This document shows positions 49,501 to 59,147 of a stretch of 64,000 bases of DNA, in pieces. The notes below the pieces were generated by a model. It was not told where the DNA came from, made no database searches, and worked only from the letters and a program-made list of their open reading frames with translations. The DNA comes from CAZBXD01 sp965216395 (GTDB taxonomy: Bacteria > Pseudomonadota > Alphaproteobacteria > Micavibrionales > SZUA-601): NCBI GenBank assembly GCA_965216395.1, contig OZ244156.1, positions 1,550,001 through 1,614,000 on the forward strand, read 5' to 3'. The number at the start of each line of letters is the position of its first letter. Within the stretch, counting starts at the first letter, position 1. A program made the translations under genes and the position numbers.

Positions 49501-50697
49501 ATGAATATTCATGAATATCAAGCTAAAGAACTCTTAAAAAAATACCATGTCGCGGTGCCTGATGGTATGGCGGCAATGACAGTTGATGAAGCTGTGCAGG
49601 CGGCGCAAGAACTGCCCGGCCCGCTTTATGTTGTTAAGGCACAAATCCATGCTGGTGGGCGTGGCGCGGGTCATTTTGCCAATAACCCGGAGGGTAAAGG
49701 CGGTGTGCGTCTGTGTAAAACCAAAGATGCGGTGAAAGAGGCCGCTCAAGCGATGCTAGGGCAAACATTGATTACAAAACAAACTGGCGCTGAAGGGAAA
49801 GAGGTGCAGCGTCTTTATGTTACACAGGGCGTTGACATTGAAAAAGAATATTATTGTTCCGTGATATTGGACCGCGCCACGTCGCGCGTGACCTTTATGG
49901 TATCGACCGAAGGGGGTATGGATATTGAAGAAGTGGCGGAACATACGCCAGAAAAGATCACCTATGTCGCCATTGACCCCGCCACAGGGATGATGCCATT
50001 TCATGCACGTGAACTGGCCTTTGCACTTGGGTTTTCGGGCCCGTCATTAAAATCGGGGATTAAATTTTTCCTCTCCCTCTATAAAGCTTTCGTTGAGTTG
50101 GACGCCTCTATCGTGGAAATTAACCCATTGATTTTAACCGATCAGGGGGAAGTGATGGCATTGGATGCAAAAATGAATTTTGATGAGAATGCGCTTTTCC
50201 GTCATCCCGAGATTGCCGAACTGCGTGATGAATCAGAAGAAGATCCCATGGAATTAGAAGCAGCCAAATATGATCTTAACTATGTGAATCTGGATGGGAA
50301 TATCGGATGTATGGTTAATGGTGCTGGTCTAGCGATGGCCACGATGGACATCATTAAACTAGCGGGCGGCAAACCGGCGAATTTCTTGGATGTTGGTGGT
50401 GGGGCGCAAAAAGAACAAATTGTCGCTGCGTTTAAACTTATTCTATCCGATCCAAGTGTCGAAGCGATTTTAGTGAATATTTTTGGCGGAATTATGCGCT
50501 GTGATATTATTGCTGAAGGTATTGTGGCCGCCGCGAAAGAGGTTCAATTGAATATTCCATTGGTCGTCCGTTTGGAAGGGACAAATGTTGATAAAGGTAA
50601 AGAGATTTTGGCCCATTCTGATTTGGCGATTATTGCGGCGGATAATCTGGGTGATGCAGCGACAAAGGTGGCTCAAACCTTGAAGAAAGCTGCGTAA
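49501..50697 (+). CDS. sucC: Succinyl-CoA synthetase beta subunit
   Basis: The nucleotide-binding subunit of the TCA enzyme that makes ATP or GTP from succinyl-CoA. The ATG at 49501 gives MNIHEYQAKELLKKYHV, the usual start, and 398 residues. An ATP-grasp domain (VVKAQIHAGGRGAGHF) is followed by the CoA-ligase domain with NVNFFGGI-like AILVNIFGGIMRCDIIAEG. The alpha subunit gene follows, but sodC is inserted between them. Confidence 0.97.
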   Translation: MNIHEYQAKELLKKYHVAVPDGMAAMTVDEAVQAAQELPGPLYVVKAQIHAGGRGAGHFANNPEGKGGVRLCKTKDAVKEAAQAMLGQTLITKQTGAEGKEVQRLYVTQGVDIEKEYYCSVILDRATSRVTFMVSTEGGMDIEEVAEHTPEKITYVAIDPATGMMPFHARELAFALGFSGPSLKSGIKFFLSLYKAFVELDASIVEINPLILTDQGEVMALDAKMNFDENALFRHPEIAELRDESEEDPMELEAAKYDLNYVNLDGNIGCMVNGAGLAMATMDIIKLAGGKPANFLDVGGGAQKEQIVAAFKLILSDPSVEAILVNIFGGIMRCDIIAEGIVAAAKEVQLNIPLVVRLEGTNVDKGKEILAHSDLAIIAADNLGDAATKVAQTLKKAA

Positions 50698-50700
50698 ATC

Positions 50701-51294
50701 ATGCAATTTTTAAAGATAATCGCTATATTTTCCATGATAATTTTTGCACCGGTGGCAATGGCGAAAATGCCTGCAAAGTCAACGGTTGCACAGGCGACGA
50801 TGATCAATAACCAAGGCGAGATGATTGGTATTGCTATGATTAAAAAAGCCAGTAATGGCGTTTTGATTGATTTGTCGGTGCAGGGTTTAGAACCGGGTTA
50901 TCATGGGATGCATTTCCACAATGTGGGGAATTGCGATGATATGGATGCGTTTAAAAATGCGGGCGGTCATATCATGCCCACGGATAAACCACATGGATTT
51001 TTCCATGCACAAGGCCCCCATGAAGGGAATTTGCCCAATCTTATTGTTCATAAAGATGGCACAGCTCAGGTTGAACTTTACTCAAACCTTGTCCAATTTG
51101 ATGAAGGGCCAGCGCCGCTGTTGGATGAGGACGGTTCCACTTTGATTATTCATGAAAATCGCGATGATCATATCACACAACCCATTGGTGGCGCGGGTGG
51201 TCGCGTGGCCTGTGGTGTGATCAAACAATTGCCGATTAAAACACAGGTACAACCACGCTTAGAAAAGGAAAAAATACATGGCGGTTCTCGTTAA
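50701..51294 (+). CDS. sodC: Cu/Zn superoxide dismutase
   Basis: A periplasmic enzyme of 197 residues with a signal peptide (cleavage after APVAMA). Metal-site residues visible are His71 and His73 (HFHNVGNC), His90, His98, His107 and His157 (DDHITQPIGG). The cysteines for the disulfide are Cys78 and Cys171. The loop that normally reads HxGDLP with the zinc-binding Asp reads HEGNLP, so Asn110 replaces Asp. The gene lies 3 bp after sucC and overlaps the sucD start by 17 bp, so it must be translated from the sucCD message. Confidence 0.9.
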   Translation: MQFLKIIAIFSMIIFAPVAMAKMPAKSTVAQATMINNQGEMIGIAMIKKASNGVLIDLSVQGLEPGYHGMHFHNVGNCDDMDAFKNAGGHIMPTDKPHGFFHAQGPHEGNLPNLIVHKDGTAQVELYSNLVQFDEGPAPLLDEDGSTLIIHENRDDHITQPIGGAGGRVACGVIKQLPIKTQVQPRLEKEKIHGGSR

Positions 51295-52153
51295 TAAAGA
51301 CACACGTCTCATTTGTCAGGGATTTACTGGCGCGCAAGGTACATTTCATAGTGAACAAGCCATCGCTTATGGTACAAATATGGTTGGGGGTGTCACACCC
51401 GGTAAAGGTGGCCAAAAACATCTTGATTTGCCTGTTTTTAACACCGTGTTAGAGGCTAAACGAGAAACCGATGCGAATGCGTCTGTAATTTATGTGCCCC
51501 CGCCCTTTGCTGGCGATGCGATATTAGAGGCCATTCAGGCTGAGATCGAACTCATTATTTGTATCACAGAGGGAATTCCGGTTCTGGATATGGTGACGGT
51601 AAAACGCGCGCTCGAACATTCAAAATCACGCCTTATCGGCCCGAATTGCCCGGGTGTCATTACACCGGATGAATGTAAAATTGGTATTATGCCTGGCCAT
51701 ATTCATAAACGTGGTAAAGTGGGGATCGTTTCCCGTTCTGGGACGCTGACTTATGAAGCTGTGGCGCAAACCACGGCCAATGGTTTAGGGCAAACCACCT
51801 GTATTGGTATTGGGGGGGATCCTGTTAATGGGACAAACTTTATCGATGCGATTGATCTGTTTCTTGATGATGATGAAACCGAAGCGATTTTAATGATTGG
51901 TGAAATTGGTGGCAGTGCTGAAGAAGAGGCAGCCGAATTTTTAAAAAATGATCAACGGAAAAAACCGGTGGCTGGATTTATTGCCGGTGTCACGGCGCCA
52001 CCGGGTAAACGGATGGGTCATGCTGGGGCGATTATCGCCGGCGGTAAGGGTGACGCAAAATCCAAGATCGCCGCGATGGAAGCTGCGGGTATTGTGGTTA
52101 GCCAAAGCCCCGCTGGTCTAGGCGATGCGGTTGAACAAGCCATGGCGGGTTGA
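51278..52153 (+). CDS. sucD: Succinyl-CoA synthetase alpha subunit
   Basis: The CoA-binding and phosphohistidine subunit, 291 residues. It begins MAVLVNKDTRLICQGFTGAQ. The phosphorylated histidine is His248 in GHAGAI, and GIGGDPVNGTNFIDAI is the usual phosphate-binding segment. AAAGGA lies upstream within the end of sodC. It pairs with SucC. Confidence 0.97.
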   Translation: MAVLVNKDTRLICQGFTGAQGTFHSEQAIAYGTNMVGGVTPGKGGQKHLDLPVFNTVLEAKRETDANASVIYVPPPFAGDAILEAIQAEIELIICITEGIPVLDMVTVKRALEHSKSRLIGPNCPGVITPDECKIGIMPGHIHKRGKVGIVSRSGTLTYEAVAQTTANGLGQTTCIGIGGDPVNGTNFIDAIDLFLDDDETEAILMIGEIGGSAEEEAAEFLKNDQRKKPVAGFIAGVTAPPGKRMGHAGAIIAGGKGDAKSKIAAMEAAGIVVSQSPAGLGDAVEQAMAG

Positions 52154-52332
52154 TGTGAAGCTGATTTAGCATTATTTACATTGGTTCAAGTGCTGGTGCT
52201 GTTTGGAATGGATAAGTATTCTGTACAGTTTAGTTGAACCTTAGAGCGCTTTAAGTACAGACCTTACAAAATTTTTCCTATTATTACGGATGATCAGGCT
52301 ATCACGGTCGAAGACAATATTATCAAGGTTAT

Positions 52333-53040
52333 CTAAAGCAAACCTTTACTCAATAATTCTTTGATTTCATCTTCGTTAAATTCGCTGTAACGGATGGCGA
52401 GGATTTGCATACAAAGGCGGAAATTCTTTTCGATATTTTTATCAATCAATTTGAAAAGCTTGGTTTTTTCCATGTTGAGGATTTTAGTAATATTATCTTT
52501 ATGGCGATTGCCCAGTTTACCTTTAGTTTTAGGTTTTTTTGTCGTGTTTTTGACAGATGACCCACGGGTCAGGTCTTCCCAGTGTTTAACAATGGTTCTT
52601 TGTGGATTATCCACAATCTCTGACCAGGTTACGGGTTTAATTGAATGTCGATCTCTTTTCGCGTAATCGTGATGCCGTTTGGATGGCTTTTTCTTTTTGC
52701 CATCAAGGTGCAAGCACATCAAGATACGGGAATGAAAGAAATCAAAAACAATTTCTTCGTATTTCTGATATTCTTGAATATGACGAAAACGAAACCATTG
52801 ATCATCGGAAAGTCGTTTTTTTCGTAAGATGTCTTGCCAGCTCAAAGTGTTTTTTGTGGCTTTTTTGATAAGATCTAAAGAGCGAAGCCGTTCAGGGTCA
52901 TAAATCACATCATTCCAATGGATCCGTGTTCGCCGTATAAAAGACTTACCCCCCTTTATATGATTAATGGGCGCCGATATATCGGGTGATTTATTACTAA
53001 TAATACCTTGAAACCAGTCGGGTTTATCACGTCTTTTCAT
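52333..53040 (-). CDS. Basic protein of unknown function, 235 residues
   Basis: A strongly basic, Trp/His-rich protein (IRRTRIHWNDVIYDPERLRS, SKRHHDYAKRDRHSIKPVTW) with a repeated pattern of W(N/Q/S)(D/E)(V/I)-(I/L)-x-(D/R)(P/K)xR: WNDVIYDPERL, WQDILRKKRLSDDQWF and WSEIVDNPQR. There is no signal peptide. The charge suggests nucleic-acid binding, an inference only. It sits antisense between sucD and sucA. No family recognised. Leaderless expression is predicted. Confidence 0.75.
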   Translation of the reverse strand: MKRRDKPDWFQGIISNKSPDISAPINHIKGGKSFIRRTRIHWNDVIYDPERLRSLDLIKKATKNTLSWQDILRKKRLSDDQWFRFRHIQEYQKYEEIVFDFFHSRILMCLHLDGKKKKPSKRHHDYAKRDRHSIKPVTWSEIVDNPQRTIVKHWEDLTRGSSVKNTTKKPKTKGKLGNRHKDNITKILNMEKTKLFKLIDKNIEKNFRLCMQILAIRYSEFNEDEIKELLSKGLL

Positions 53041-53047
53041 AGAAAAT

Positions 53048-53076
53048 ATTATGCCATAATTAGTATGTTATGTCAA
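53048..53076 (-). promoter_or_regulatory. TTGACATA-type, leaderless-type promoter
   Basis: Minus strand: TTGACA (53071-53076) followed by TAAC, a 17-bp spacer and -10 CATAAT (53048-53053), then 7 nt to the ATG at 53040. Confidence 0.65.
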
Positions 53077-53201
53077 AAATAAAAAGCGTGGTTTTTACAA
53101 AATTCAGCTTTTTGTATCATCTTCATGCTTGTGTTAACGACCCTTTTATTTATCATGGTGTATAGTCACATTGTTTCACTATTAAGGTTAAGATTTCTCT
53201 C

Positions 53202-56066
53202 ATGTCTCATGCATTCGATACGGCTTTTTTAAATAATGTTTCACCCGATTATTTGGCACAACTTTATCGGGATTTTATGAACGATCCCTCTTCGGTTGAT
53301 GACGGATGGCATGAATTTTTCAGTGAATTAGGTGATGACGAAACGCAATTACTTCTTGAGCTTAATGGCCCCAGTTGGGCGCCTAAACAACAGGAGATTG
53401 AATTTGAAAGTGCCATTAAAAAAGCACCTCAAAAACAAAAAACGCAACCTGTATCGATCAAAGAAATGCGCGCTGCGGCCATGGATTCTGTACGAGCGCT
53501 TATGCTTATTCGTGCCTTTCGTGCGCGTGGTCATTTGGAAGCAAAGCTCGATCCCCTTGGTATGGAAAAACGGGAAAATTATCCAGAATTAGACCCAAAT
53601 AGTTATGGTTTTAAAGAAACAGATCTGGATCGACCGATTTTTATTGACGGGGTTTTGGGTCTTGAAACCGCTACTATGCGCCAAATTGTTGAAATCTGCC
53701 GTGAAACTTATGCGGGGTCTATTGGTTTAGAATATAACCATATCCAAAATGGGGAAGAAAAAGCATGGTTGCAGAAACGGATTGAAACACCCAGAAACCA
53801 TACGGATTTTACACCAGAAGGTAAAAAAGCAATTCTTGAACGTTTGACTCAGGCTGAGGGTTTTGAACAGTTTTTACAAAAGAAATATACCGGCACAAAA
53901 CGTTTTGGATTAGAAGGCGGCGAAGCCATTATCCCTGCGATGGAACAGATTATGAAACGGGGTGGCCAGCTTGGTTTAAAAGAAGTTGTTTTGGGCATGG
54001 CACATCGTGGGCGATTGAATGTGCTTACTAATGTGTTGCATAAGCCGTTTTCAACGCTTTTTGCCGAATTTCAAGGCCAAAGTGCCCAACCCGATGATGT
54101 GGAGGGGTCTGGCGATGTGAAATATCATTTAGGTGCATCGGCTGATCGGGAATTCGATGGTAATATGATCCATCTTTCTTTGACGGCCAATCCGTCCCAT
54201 TTAGAGGCGGCGGATCCTGTTGTCGTTGGGAAAGTGCGCGCGAAACAAGATATTCGTAAAGATAAAAAACGCCGCGAAGTGATGGGAATGTTGCTTCACG
54301 GTGATGCGGCGATTGCTGGACAAGGTGTTGTCGCGGAAGTGTTTCATTTATCACAATTATCAGGTTACACAACGGGTGGAACCGTGCATATTGTGATCAA
54401 TAACCAAATTGGTTTTACCACAACGCCTGATTATGCGCGATCTTCCCCTTATTGCACCGAAGTGGCCAAGATGGTGCAAGCGCCGATATTTCATGTTAAT
54501 GGCGACGATCCCGAATCGGTGGTTCATGTGGCACGTGTTGCGGCCGAGTTTCGGCAAGAATTTGGTAAAGATGTTGTTATTGATATTGTCTGTTATCGGC
54601 GTCATGGCCATAATGAAGGAGATGAACCCGCATTTACACAACCTTTGATGTATAAAAAAATTAAAGAGTTGGAAACAACGCGAACACTTTATGCTCAAAA
54701 ACTGATATCCGAAGGGGTTATCAGTGTTGATGAAGCACAAAAAATCTATGATGATTTTGATGCACATCTAGAAAATGAATTTAAAAAAGCCAATGATTTT
54801 AAAGCTGAAAAAGCCGATATGTTGAGTGGTGCATGGGATGGTTTTAAACGCGCAGAAAGAAAAGGTGCGCGCCGTGGCGATACCGCGGTGGCGCTCAAAG
54901 ATTTACAGCGCATTGGTCAGGTTATGACATCTGTCCCCGATGGGTTTAATTTAAACAGTAAAATCGCCCGCCAATTTAAAGCAAAAATGGAAGCCATATC
55001 TAAAAAAACGGGTGAAATTGACTGGGCTACGGCAGAAGCTTTGGCTTTTGGTACGTTAATTGACGAAGGGCATCCCGTGCGTCTATCGGGTCAAGATGTT
55101 GGTCGTGGCACATTTTCACAACGCCATGCGGTGGTTCATGATCAAAAAACGGGTGAAAAATATTTCCCCCTGCAACATGTAAAAGATGGCCAGCCGCGCT
55201 GTGAAATTATCAATTCACCCTTATCCGAATTTGCCGTATTGGGGTTTGATTACGGTTATTCATTGGCCAAACCAACGGCGCTTACTTTATGGGAAGGTCA
55301 ATTTGGTGACTTTGTCAATGGCGCGCAAGTTATGATTGATCAATTTATCACGAGTGGTGAAGCTAAGTGGTTGCGTATGTCGGGTTTGGTGATGTTGTTG
55401 CCTCATGGATATGAAGGCCAAGGGCCGGAACATTCCTCAGCGCGTCCTGAGCGTTTTTTACAAGCTTGCGCTGAAGATAATATTCAAGTGGCCAATTGCA
55501 CCACTCCAGCGAATTATTTTCACATTTTAAGGCGGCAAATCCATCGTAATTTCCGCAAACCTTTAATTATGATGACGCCCAAATCATTACTGCGCCATAA
55601 ACTTTGTGTATCGCCTATGAATGATTTAGCAACGGGATCTTCCTTTCATCGTGTTTTGGATGAGCGCCACATTGATTTGCAAAAACCCGATAAAATTAAG
55701 CGCGTTATTTTATGTACGGGAAAAATTTATTACGATCTTTTCCAAGAACGTAAAAAGCGTGGGATTGATGATATTACGATCATCCGTTTGGAACAGCTTT
55801 ATCCGTTTCCACATGATGTTTTGGTGGGTGAGACATTAAAACAATTCCCCCATGCGGATGTTGTTTGGTGTCAAGAAGAACCCATGAATATGGGTTATTG
55901 GCATTTTGTTGATCGACGTATTGAATCCGTTCTAACAGAATTACAACACCAAGCCAAACGACCGACATATGTTGGCCGTGCGCCGTCGGCATCACCAGCG
56001 ACGGGATTGCTAAAAAGGCATAATGAACAACAAGAAAAATTGATTGATGAGGCTTTGACAGTATAA
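53202..56066 (+). CDS. sucA: 2-oxoglutarate dehydrogenase E1 component
   Basis: The thiamin-diphosphate decarboxylase of the 2-oxoglutarate dehydrogenase complex. The 954 residues are full length. The N-terminal segment has YRDFMNDPSSVDDGW. The core shows MAHRGRLNVLTNVLHKP, HLGASADRE, and HVNGDDPESVVHVARVAAEF within the ThDP region. The C-terminal transketolase-like part has LLPHGYEGQGPEHSSARPER. sucB and lpd follow, completing the complex. Confidence 0.97.
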   Translation: MSHAFDTAFLNNVSPDYLAQLYRDFMNDPSSVDDGWHEFFSELGDDETQLLLELNGPSWAPKQQEIEFESAIKKAPQKQKTQPVSIKEMRAAAMDSVRALMLIRAFRARGHLEAKLDPLGMEKRENYPELDPNSYGFKETDLDRPIFIDGVLGLETATMRQIVEICRETYAGSIGLEYNHIQNGEEKAWLQKRIETPRNHTDFTPEGKKAILERLTQAEGFEQFLQKKYTGTKRFGLEGGEAIIPAMEQIMKRGGQLGLKEVVLGMAHRGRLNVLTNVLHKPFSTLFAEFQGQSAQPDDVEGSGDVKYHLGASADREFDGNMIHLSLTANPSHLEAADPVVVGKVRAKQDIRKDKKRREVMGMLLHGDAAIAGQGVVAEVFHLSQLSGYTTGGTVHIVINNQIGFTTTPDYARSSPYCTEVAKMVQAPIFHVNGDDPESVVHVARVAAEFRQEFGKDVVIDIVCYRRHGHNEGDEPAFTQPLMYKKIKELETTRTLYAQKLISEGVISVDEAQKIYDDFDAHLENEFKKANDFKAEKADMLSGAWDGFKRAERKGARRGDTAVALKDLQRIGQVMTSVPDGFNLNSKIARQFKAKMEAISKKTGEIDWATAEALAFGTLIDEGHPVRLSGQDVGRGTFSQRHAVVHDQKTGEKYFPLQHVKDGQPRCEIINSPLSEFAVLGFDYGYSLAKPTALTLWEGQFGDFVNGAQVMIDQFITSGEAKWLRMSGLVMLLPHGYEGQGPEHSSARPERFLQACAEDNIQVANCTTPANYFHILRRQIHRNFRKPLIMMTPKSLLRHKLCVSPMNDLATGSSFHRVLDERHIDLQKPDKIKRVILCTGKIYYDLFQERKKRGIDDITIIRLEQLYPFPHDVLVGETLKQFPHADVVWCQEEPMNMGYWHFVDRRIESVLTELQHQAKRPTYVGRAPSASPATGLLKRHNEQQEKLIDEALTV

Positions 56067-56068
56067 AA

Positions 56069-56974
56069 ATGGCTTGGTATCTATGGGCGTGTCTACCCCC
56101 GTTTCTTTGGTCCCTAAGTTCCGTATTTGATCAGATGATCTCACGGGATTATTTTAAGAATAAACCCAATATTTTTCTAACCTTTACCGGTTTAACCACA
56201 GCTGTCTTTGCGGTTGGACTTTATCTGTATAATCCCAATGTTCTTCAAGTTTCTTTTCGGGAAATGCTACAAATGTTGTTGTTGGGTGGGATGGGTGTTT
56301 TGGGCGCGTGGCTTTACTTTCTTGCCCTTGATCGACGAGGGGCTGAAATTGTCGTGCCCATTTTTCAAACCATCCCTGCTTTTGTTATTCTCTTAGCCTA
56401 TATTTTCTTAAGCGAAACGATTACATCACGACAATCCATAGCCGCGGCTATCATTATCTTTGGTTCTTTAGGCATGACGATTGATGTGCACAATATTCGT
56501 TTTTATAAACGAACATGGGCGCTTTGTTTTGCCTCTTCAATCTTTTACGCTGCGATTATTGTTTTGATGAAATATCTCTCATTATCACATTCATGGGAAA
56601 CGATTACGTTTTGGACCTGCATGGCATGGGTGCTTTTTGGTTTGGTCGGTTTTACTTTTTTGAAAGCACATCGCAAACGCATCATGCGCATGATCAAAAA
56701 ATCAAAAGGTAAAATCATTTTTTATAATACGGTCCAAGATGGTTTAGATATTGCCGCCCATGCAACAATGATTATTGCCTTAACTGTAGGACCAAGTGCG
56801 GGTTTGGTTAATTTGCTTAACGGGTTGCAACCCCTCTTTATTTTTGCAATGACGGGTGTTGCGTTTGTGATACGCCCTGATATCTACGACCAAGTTAGCA
56901 TAGATCGGAATTTTGCCTTAAAAGCCTTTTCCTGTTTGATCATGTTTTTCGGTCTATATTTTTTGACCTTATGA
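56069..56974 (+). CDS. EamA-family (DMT) transporter, 301 residues
   Basis: About ten membrane segments in two EamA halves (MLLLGGMGVLGAWLYFLAL, VVPIFQTIPAFVILLAYIFL; VGPSAGLVNLLNGLQPLFIF). Substrates of the superfamily range from amino acids to nucleotide sugars and are not predictable here. It begins 2 bp after sucA and is therefore co-transcribed with it, separating sucA from sucB, an unusual place for a transporter gene. Confidence 0.85.
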   Translation: MAWYLWACLPPFLWSLSSVFDQMISRDYFKNKPNIFLTFTGLTTAVFAVGLYLYNPNVLQVSFREMLQMLLLGGMGVLGAWLYFLALDRRGAEIVVPIFQTIPAFVILLAYIFLSETITSRQSIAAAIIIFGSLGMTIDVHNIRFYKRTWALCFASSIFYAAIIVLMKYLSLSHSWETITFWTCMAWVLFGLVGFTFLKAHRKRIMRMIKKSKGKIIFYNTVQDGLDIAAHATMIIALTVGPSAGLVNLLNGLQPLFIFAMTGVAFVIRPDIYDQVSIDRNFALKAFSCLIMFFGLYFLTL

Positions 56975-57087
56975 GGAGTTTTTTAAGGTTTTTTATTTAT
57001 AACCATACTTGCGCTTATGGTACAAAAGCTTACAATAAGCACGTCTTCTGGCGTTTCTGTTAATGATTTAAAAAATGAGTTCTTATT

Positions 57088-58341
57088 ATGACGAATATTA
57101 CCGTTCCAACCTTAGGTGAATCTGTAACCGAAGCCACTGTGGCACAATGGCTGAAAAAAGAAGGCGATGTAGTAAAGGCTGATGAACCTATCGTTGAATT
57201 AGAAACAGATAAAGTGACTTTGGAAGTCAATGCGCCAACATCAGGTGTTATCGGTTCTATTAAAGCGCCAGAAGGCGACACGGTTGAGGTTGGCGCGCTT
57301 TTGGGTGAAATTAAAGAAGGGGCGGTCAGTGACCCCGCTCCAGCAGGTAATTCTGATGATAAAGAGGAACCAAAAAAGTCAAATAATAAAGAAGCGTCTC
57401 AAGAGAAAGAACAGTCAAAATCTAAATCTGCCGCTGCGGATGTGCCTTTATCACCAGCGGTCCGAAAAATGATTAATGATCATAATCTCAACCCCTCGGA
57501 TATTTCCGGTAGCGGTAAAGAGGGACGGATTACAAAGGGAGATGTGCAAGATTATCTTAAATCATCGTCCAAAAAATCTTCAAGTTCCGCGACATCAACG
57601 CCCAGTAATGCCATGCCTGAGGCGAAACCGCGTGACGATGATCCACGCGAAGAACGTGTACGTATGTCGCGTTTGCGCCAAAAAATTGCAGAACGTTTGA
57701 AAGAGGCACAAAACACGGCCGCTATGCTTACCACTTTTAATGAGGTGGATATGTCGGCCGTGATGGCTTTGCGCGCCCAATATAAAGAGGCATTTATCAA
57801 AAAACATGAAACCAAATTGGGTTTCATGTCTTTTTTTACCAAGGCGGCCGTGGCGGCGTTGAAAGAATTTCCCGCTGTTAATGCGGAAATTAATGGCACG
57901 GATATCATTTATAAAAACTTTTATGATATTGGTGTCGCGGTCAGTTCAGCCAATGGTTTGGTGGTGCCCGTGATACGTGATGCAGATCAAAAATCTTTCG
58001 CCGAAATCGAAGCCTCCATTGTTGATATGGGGACACGCGCCAGTCAGGGCAAGCTTTCCATGGCAGAGATGCAAGGTGGGTCTTTTACCATCACCAATGG
58101 CGGTATTTTTGGCTCTATGCTTTCCACCCCAATTATCAACCCTCCGCAATCGGCCATTTTAGGCATGCATAATATTGTGCAACGCCCTGTTGTGGTCAAC
58201 GGAGAAATTGTTATTCGCCCAATTATGTATGTGGCGCTGTCTTATGATCACCGGATTATTGACGGCAAAGAAGCGGTTAGTTTCCTCTATCGGATTAAAC
58301 AAGCCATCGAAGACCCACAGCGTCTAATTCTGGATTTATAG
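57088..58341 (+). CDS. sucB: 2-oxoglutarate dehydrogenase E2, dihydrolipoyl succinyltransferase
   Basis: The succinyl-transferring core of the complex. In 417 residues there is a lipoyl domain with Lys42 as lipoylation site (ELETDKVTLEV), an Ala/Pro/Lys/Ser-rich linker, a peripheral subunit-binding domain (SPAVRKMINDHNL at about 127-140), a second linker and the catalytic domain ending with SYDHRIIDGKEAV (His388). It follows the EamA gene after 113 bp. Confidence 0.97.
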   Translation: MTNITVPTLGESVTEATVAQWLKKEGDVVKADEPIVELETDKVTLEVNAPTSGVIGSIKAPEGDTVEVGALLGEIKEGAVSDPAPAGNSDDKEEPKKSNNKEASQEKEQSKSKSAAADVPLSPAVRKMINDHNLNPSDISGSGKEGRITKGDVQDYLKSSSKKSSSSATSTPSNAMPEAKPRDDDPREERVRMSRLRQKIAERLKEAQNTAAMLTTFNEVDMSAVMALRAQYKEAFIKKHETKLGFMSFFTKAAVAALKEFPAVNAEINGTDIIYKNFYDIGVAVSSANGLVVPVIRDADQKSFAEIEASIVDMGTRASQGKLSMAEMQGGSFTITNGGIFGSMLSTPIINPPQSAILGMHNIVQRPVVVNGEIVIRPIMYVALSYDHRIIDGKEAVSFLYRIKQAIEDPQRLILDL

Positions 58342-58357
58342 GGTAAAATCTTTGAGT

Positions 58358-59020
58358 TTATAAAACATATTTTTTCTTTGGTACGAATTTTCTGTGCTCA
58401 GGTTTTTGATTTGCTGTGAAAACTGGATTCATTAATTCAAAAGCGAGAGCGTCAAACATGATATTTAAATTTGGTGTTCCCTTTGTCTTTACGATGAATC
58501 CAGCATTAATACAGTCGTTAACCTCACATGCACAAATATCATAATCCTCAATATTGGTGTAAATATCTAAAAGTGTTTCTGTTAGTGTAATCATAATAAT
58601 GTGAGCGATGTGTGGTGGTTTGTTTGAAATATATTTTCGAAGTTCTTCTGGCGGTGTATGGCTAAAATCGATGTATAAGTCAGTTGCAGTTTTATGCGAT
58701 TCTTTACCAAAATTTTCTACAAATTTAGTATCACCAACTTCTCTTAAATCGTTTCCAACAAGACAGGCAATAACAGCTTCACTTGGTGGCCGGAGTTCTT
58801 GAGTATTTTTATTAGAGTCATACCATTCATTCAGATAAATAAACAAGGCGTTTGCGCGTTCTTCAATAATGTAAACATCAGGATGAAGAGCAACAGATCC
58901 AATAGCACGGCGTACATATTCATCATCTTTATAGGTATCATTACACAAACTGGTGAGGAAGTCTTTTGTATCCAGACTCATTTCTGAATTGATTACCTGT
59001 GGTGTACTATCTTCTGACAT
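58358..59020 (-). CDS. Protein of unknown function, 220 residues
   Basis: A soluble, acidic, mixed helix/strand protein (DVYIIEERANALFIYLNEWY, KFVENFGKESHKTATDLYID, DYDICACEVNDCINAGF) with a basic tail. There is no signal peptide. It is antisense between sucB and lpd. A TTGACATA promoter places the -10 box 7 nt from the ATG, so leaderless. No family recognised. Confidence 0.75.
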   Translation of the reverse strand: MSEDSTPQVINSEMSLDTKDFLTSLCNDTYKDDEYVRRAIGSVALHPDVYIIEERANALFIYLNEWYDSNKNTQELRPPSEAVIACLVGNDLREVGDTKFVENFGKESHKTATDLYIDFSHTPPEELRKYISNKPPHIAHIIMITLTETLLDIYTNIEDYDICACEVNDCINAGFIVKTKGTPNLNIMFDALAFELMNPVFTANQKPEHRKFVPKKKYVL

Positions 59021-59027
59021 ACTTCAA

Positions 59028-59056
59028 TCTATCCACAAAGCTTATCTTTATGTCAA
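59028..59056 (-). promoter_or_regulatory. TTGACATA-type, leaderless-type promoter
   Basis: Minus strand: TTGACA (59051-59056) followed by TAAA, a 17-bp spacer and -10 GATAGA (59028-59033), then 7 nt to the ATG at 59020. Confidence 0.55.
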
Positions 59057-59147
59057 GATAAATCTGTCTGGCTGTTTTAGGGAAATCTTGATAAACTTAT
59101 GCTCAAATACATTTTCTTAAAATTCTTAGATAAAGGTTGTTTTTCTC

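Noticed and set aside
52154..52332. Gene remnant between sucD and the 52333 gene
   Set aside because: Short protein-like frames exist on both strands (for example one ending KNFVRSVLKAL on the minus strand) but none has a start codon and I recognise no family. A GGTTCAA/TTGAACC pair (52183-52240) is too far apart to call a terminator.
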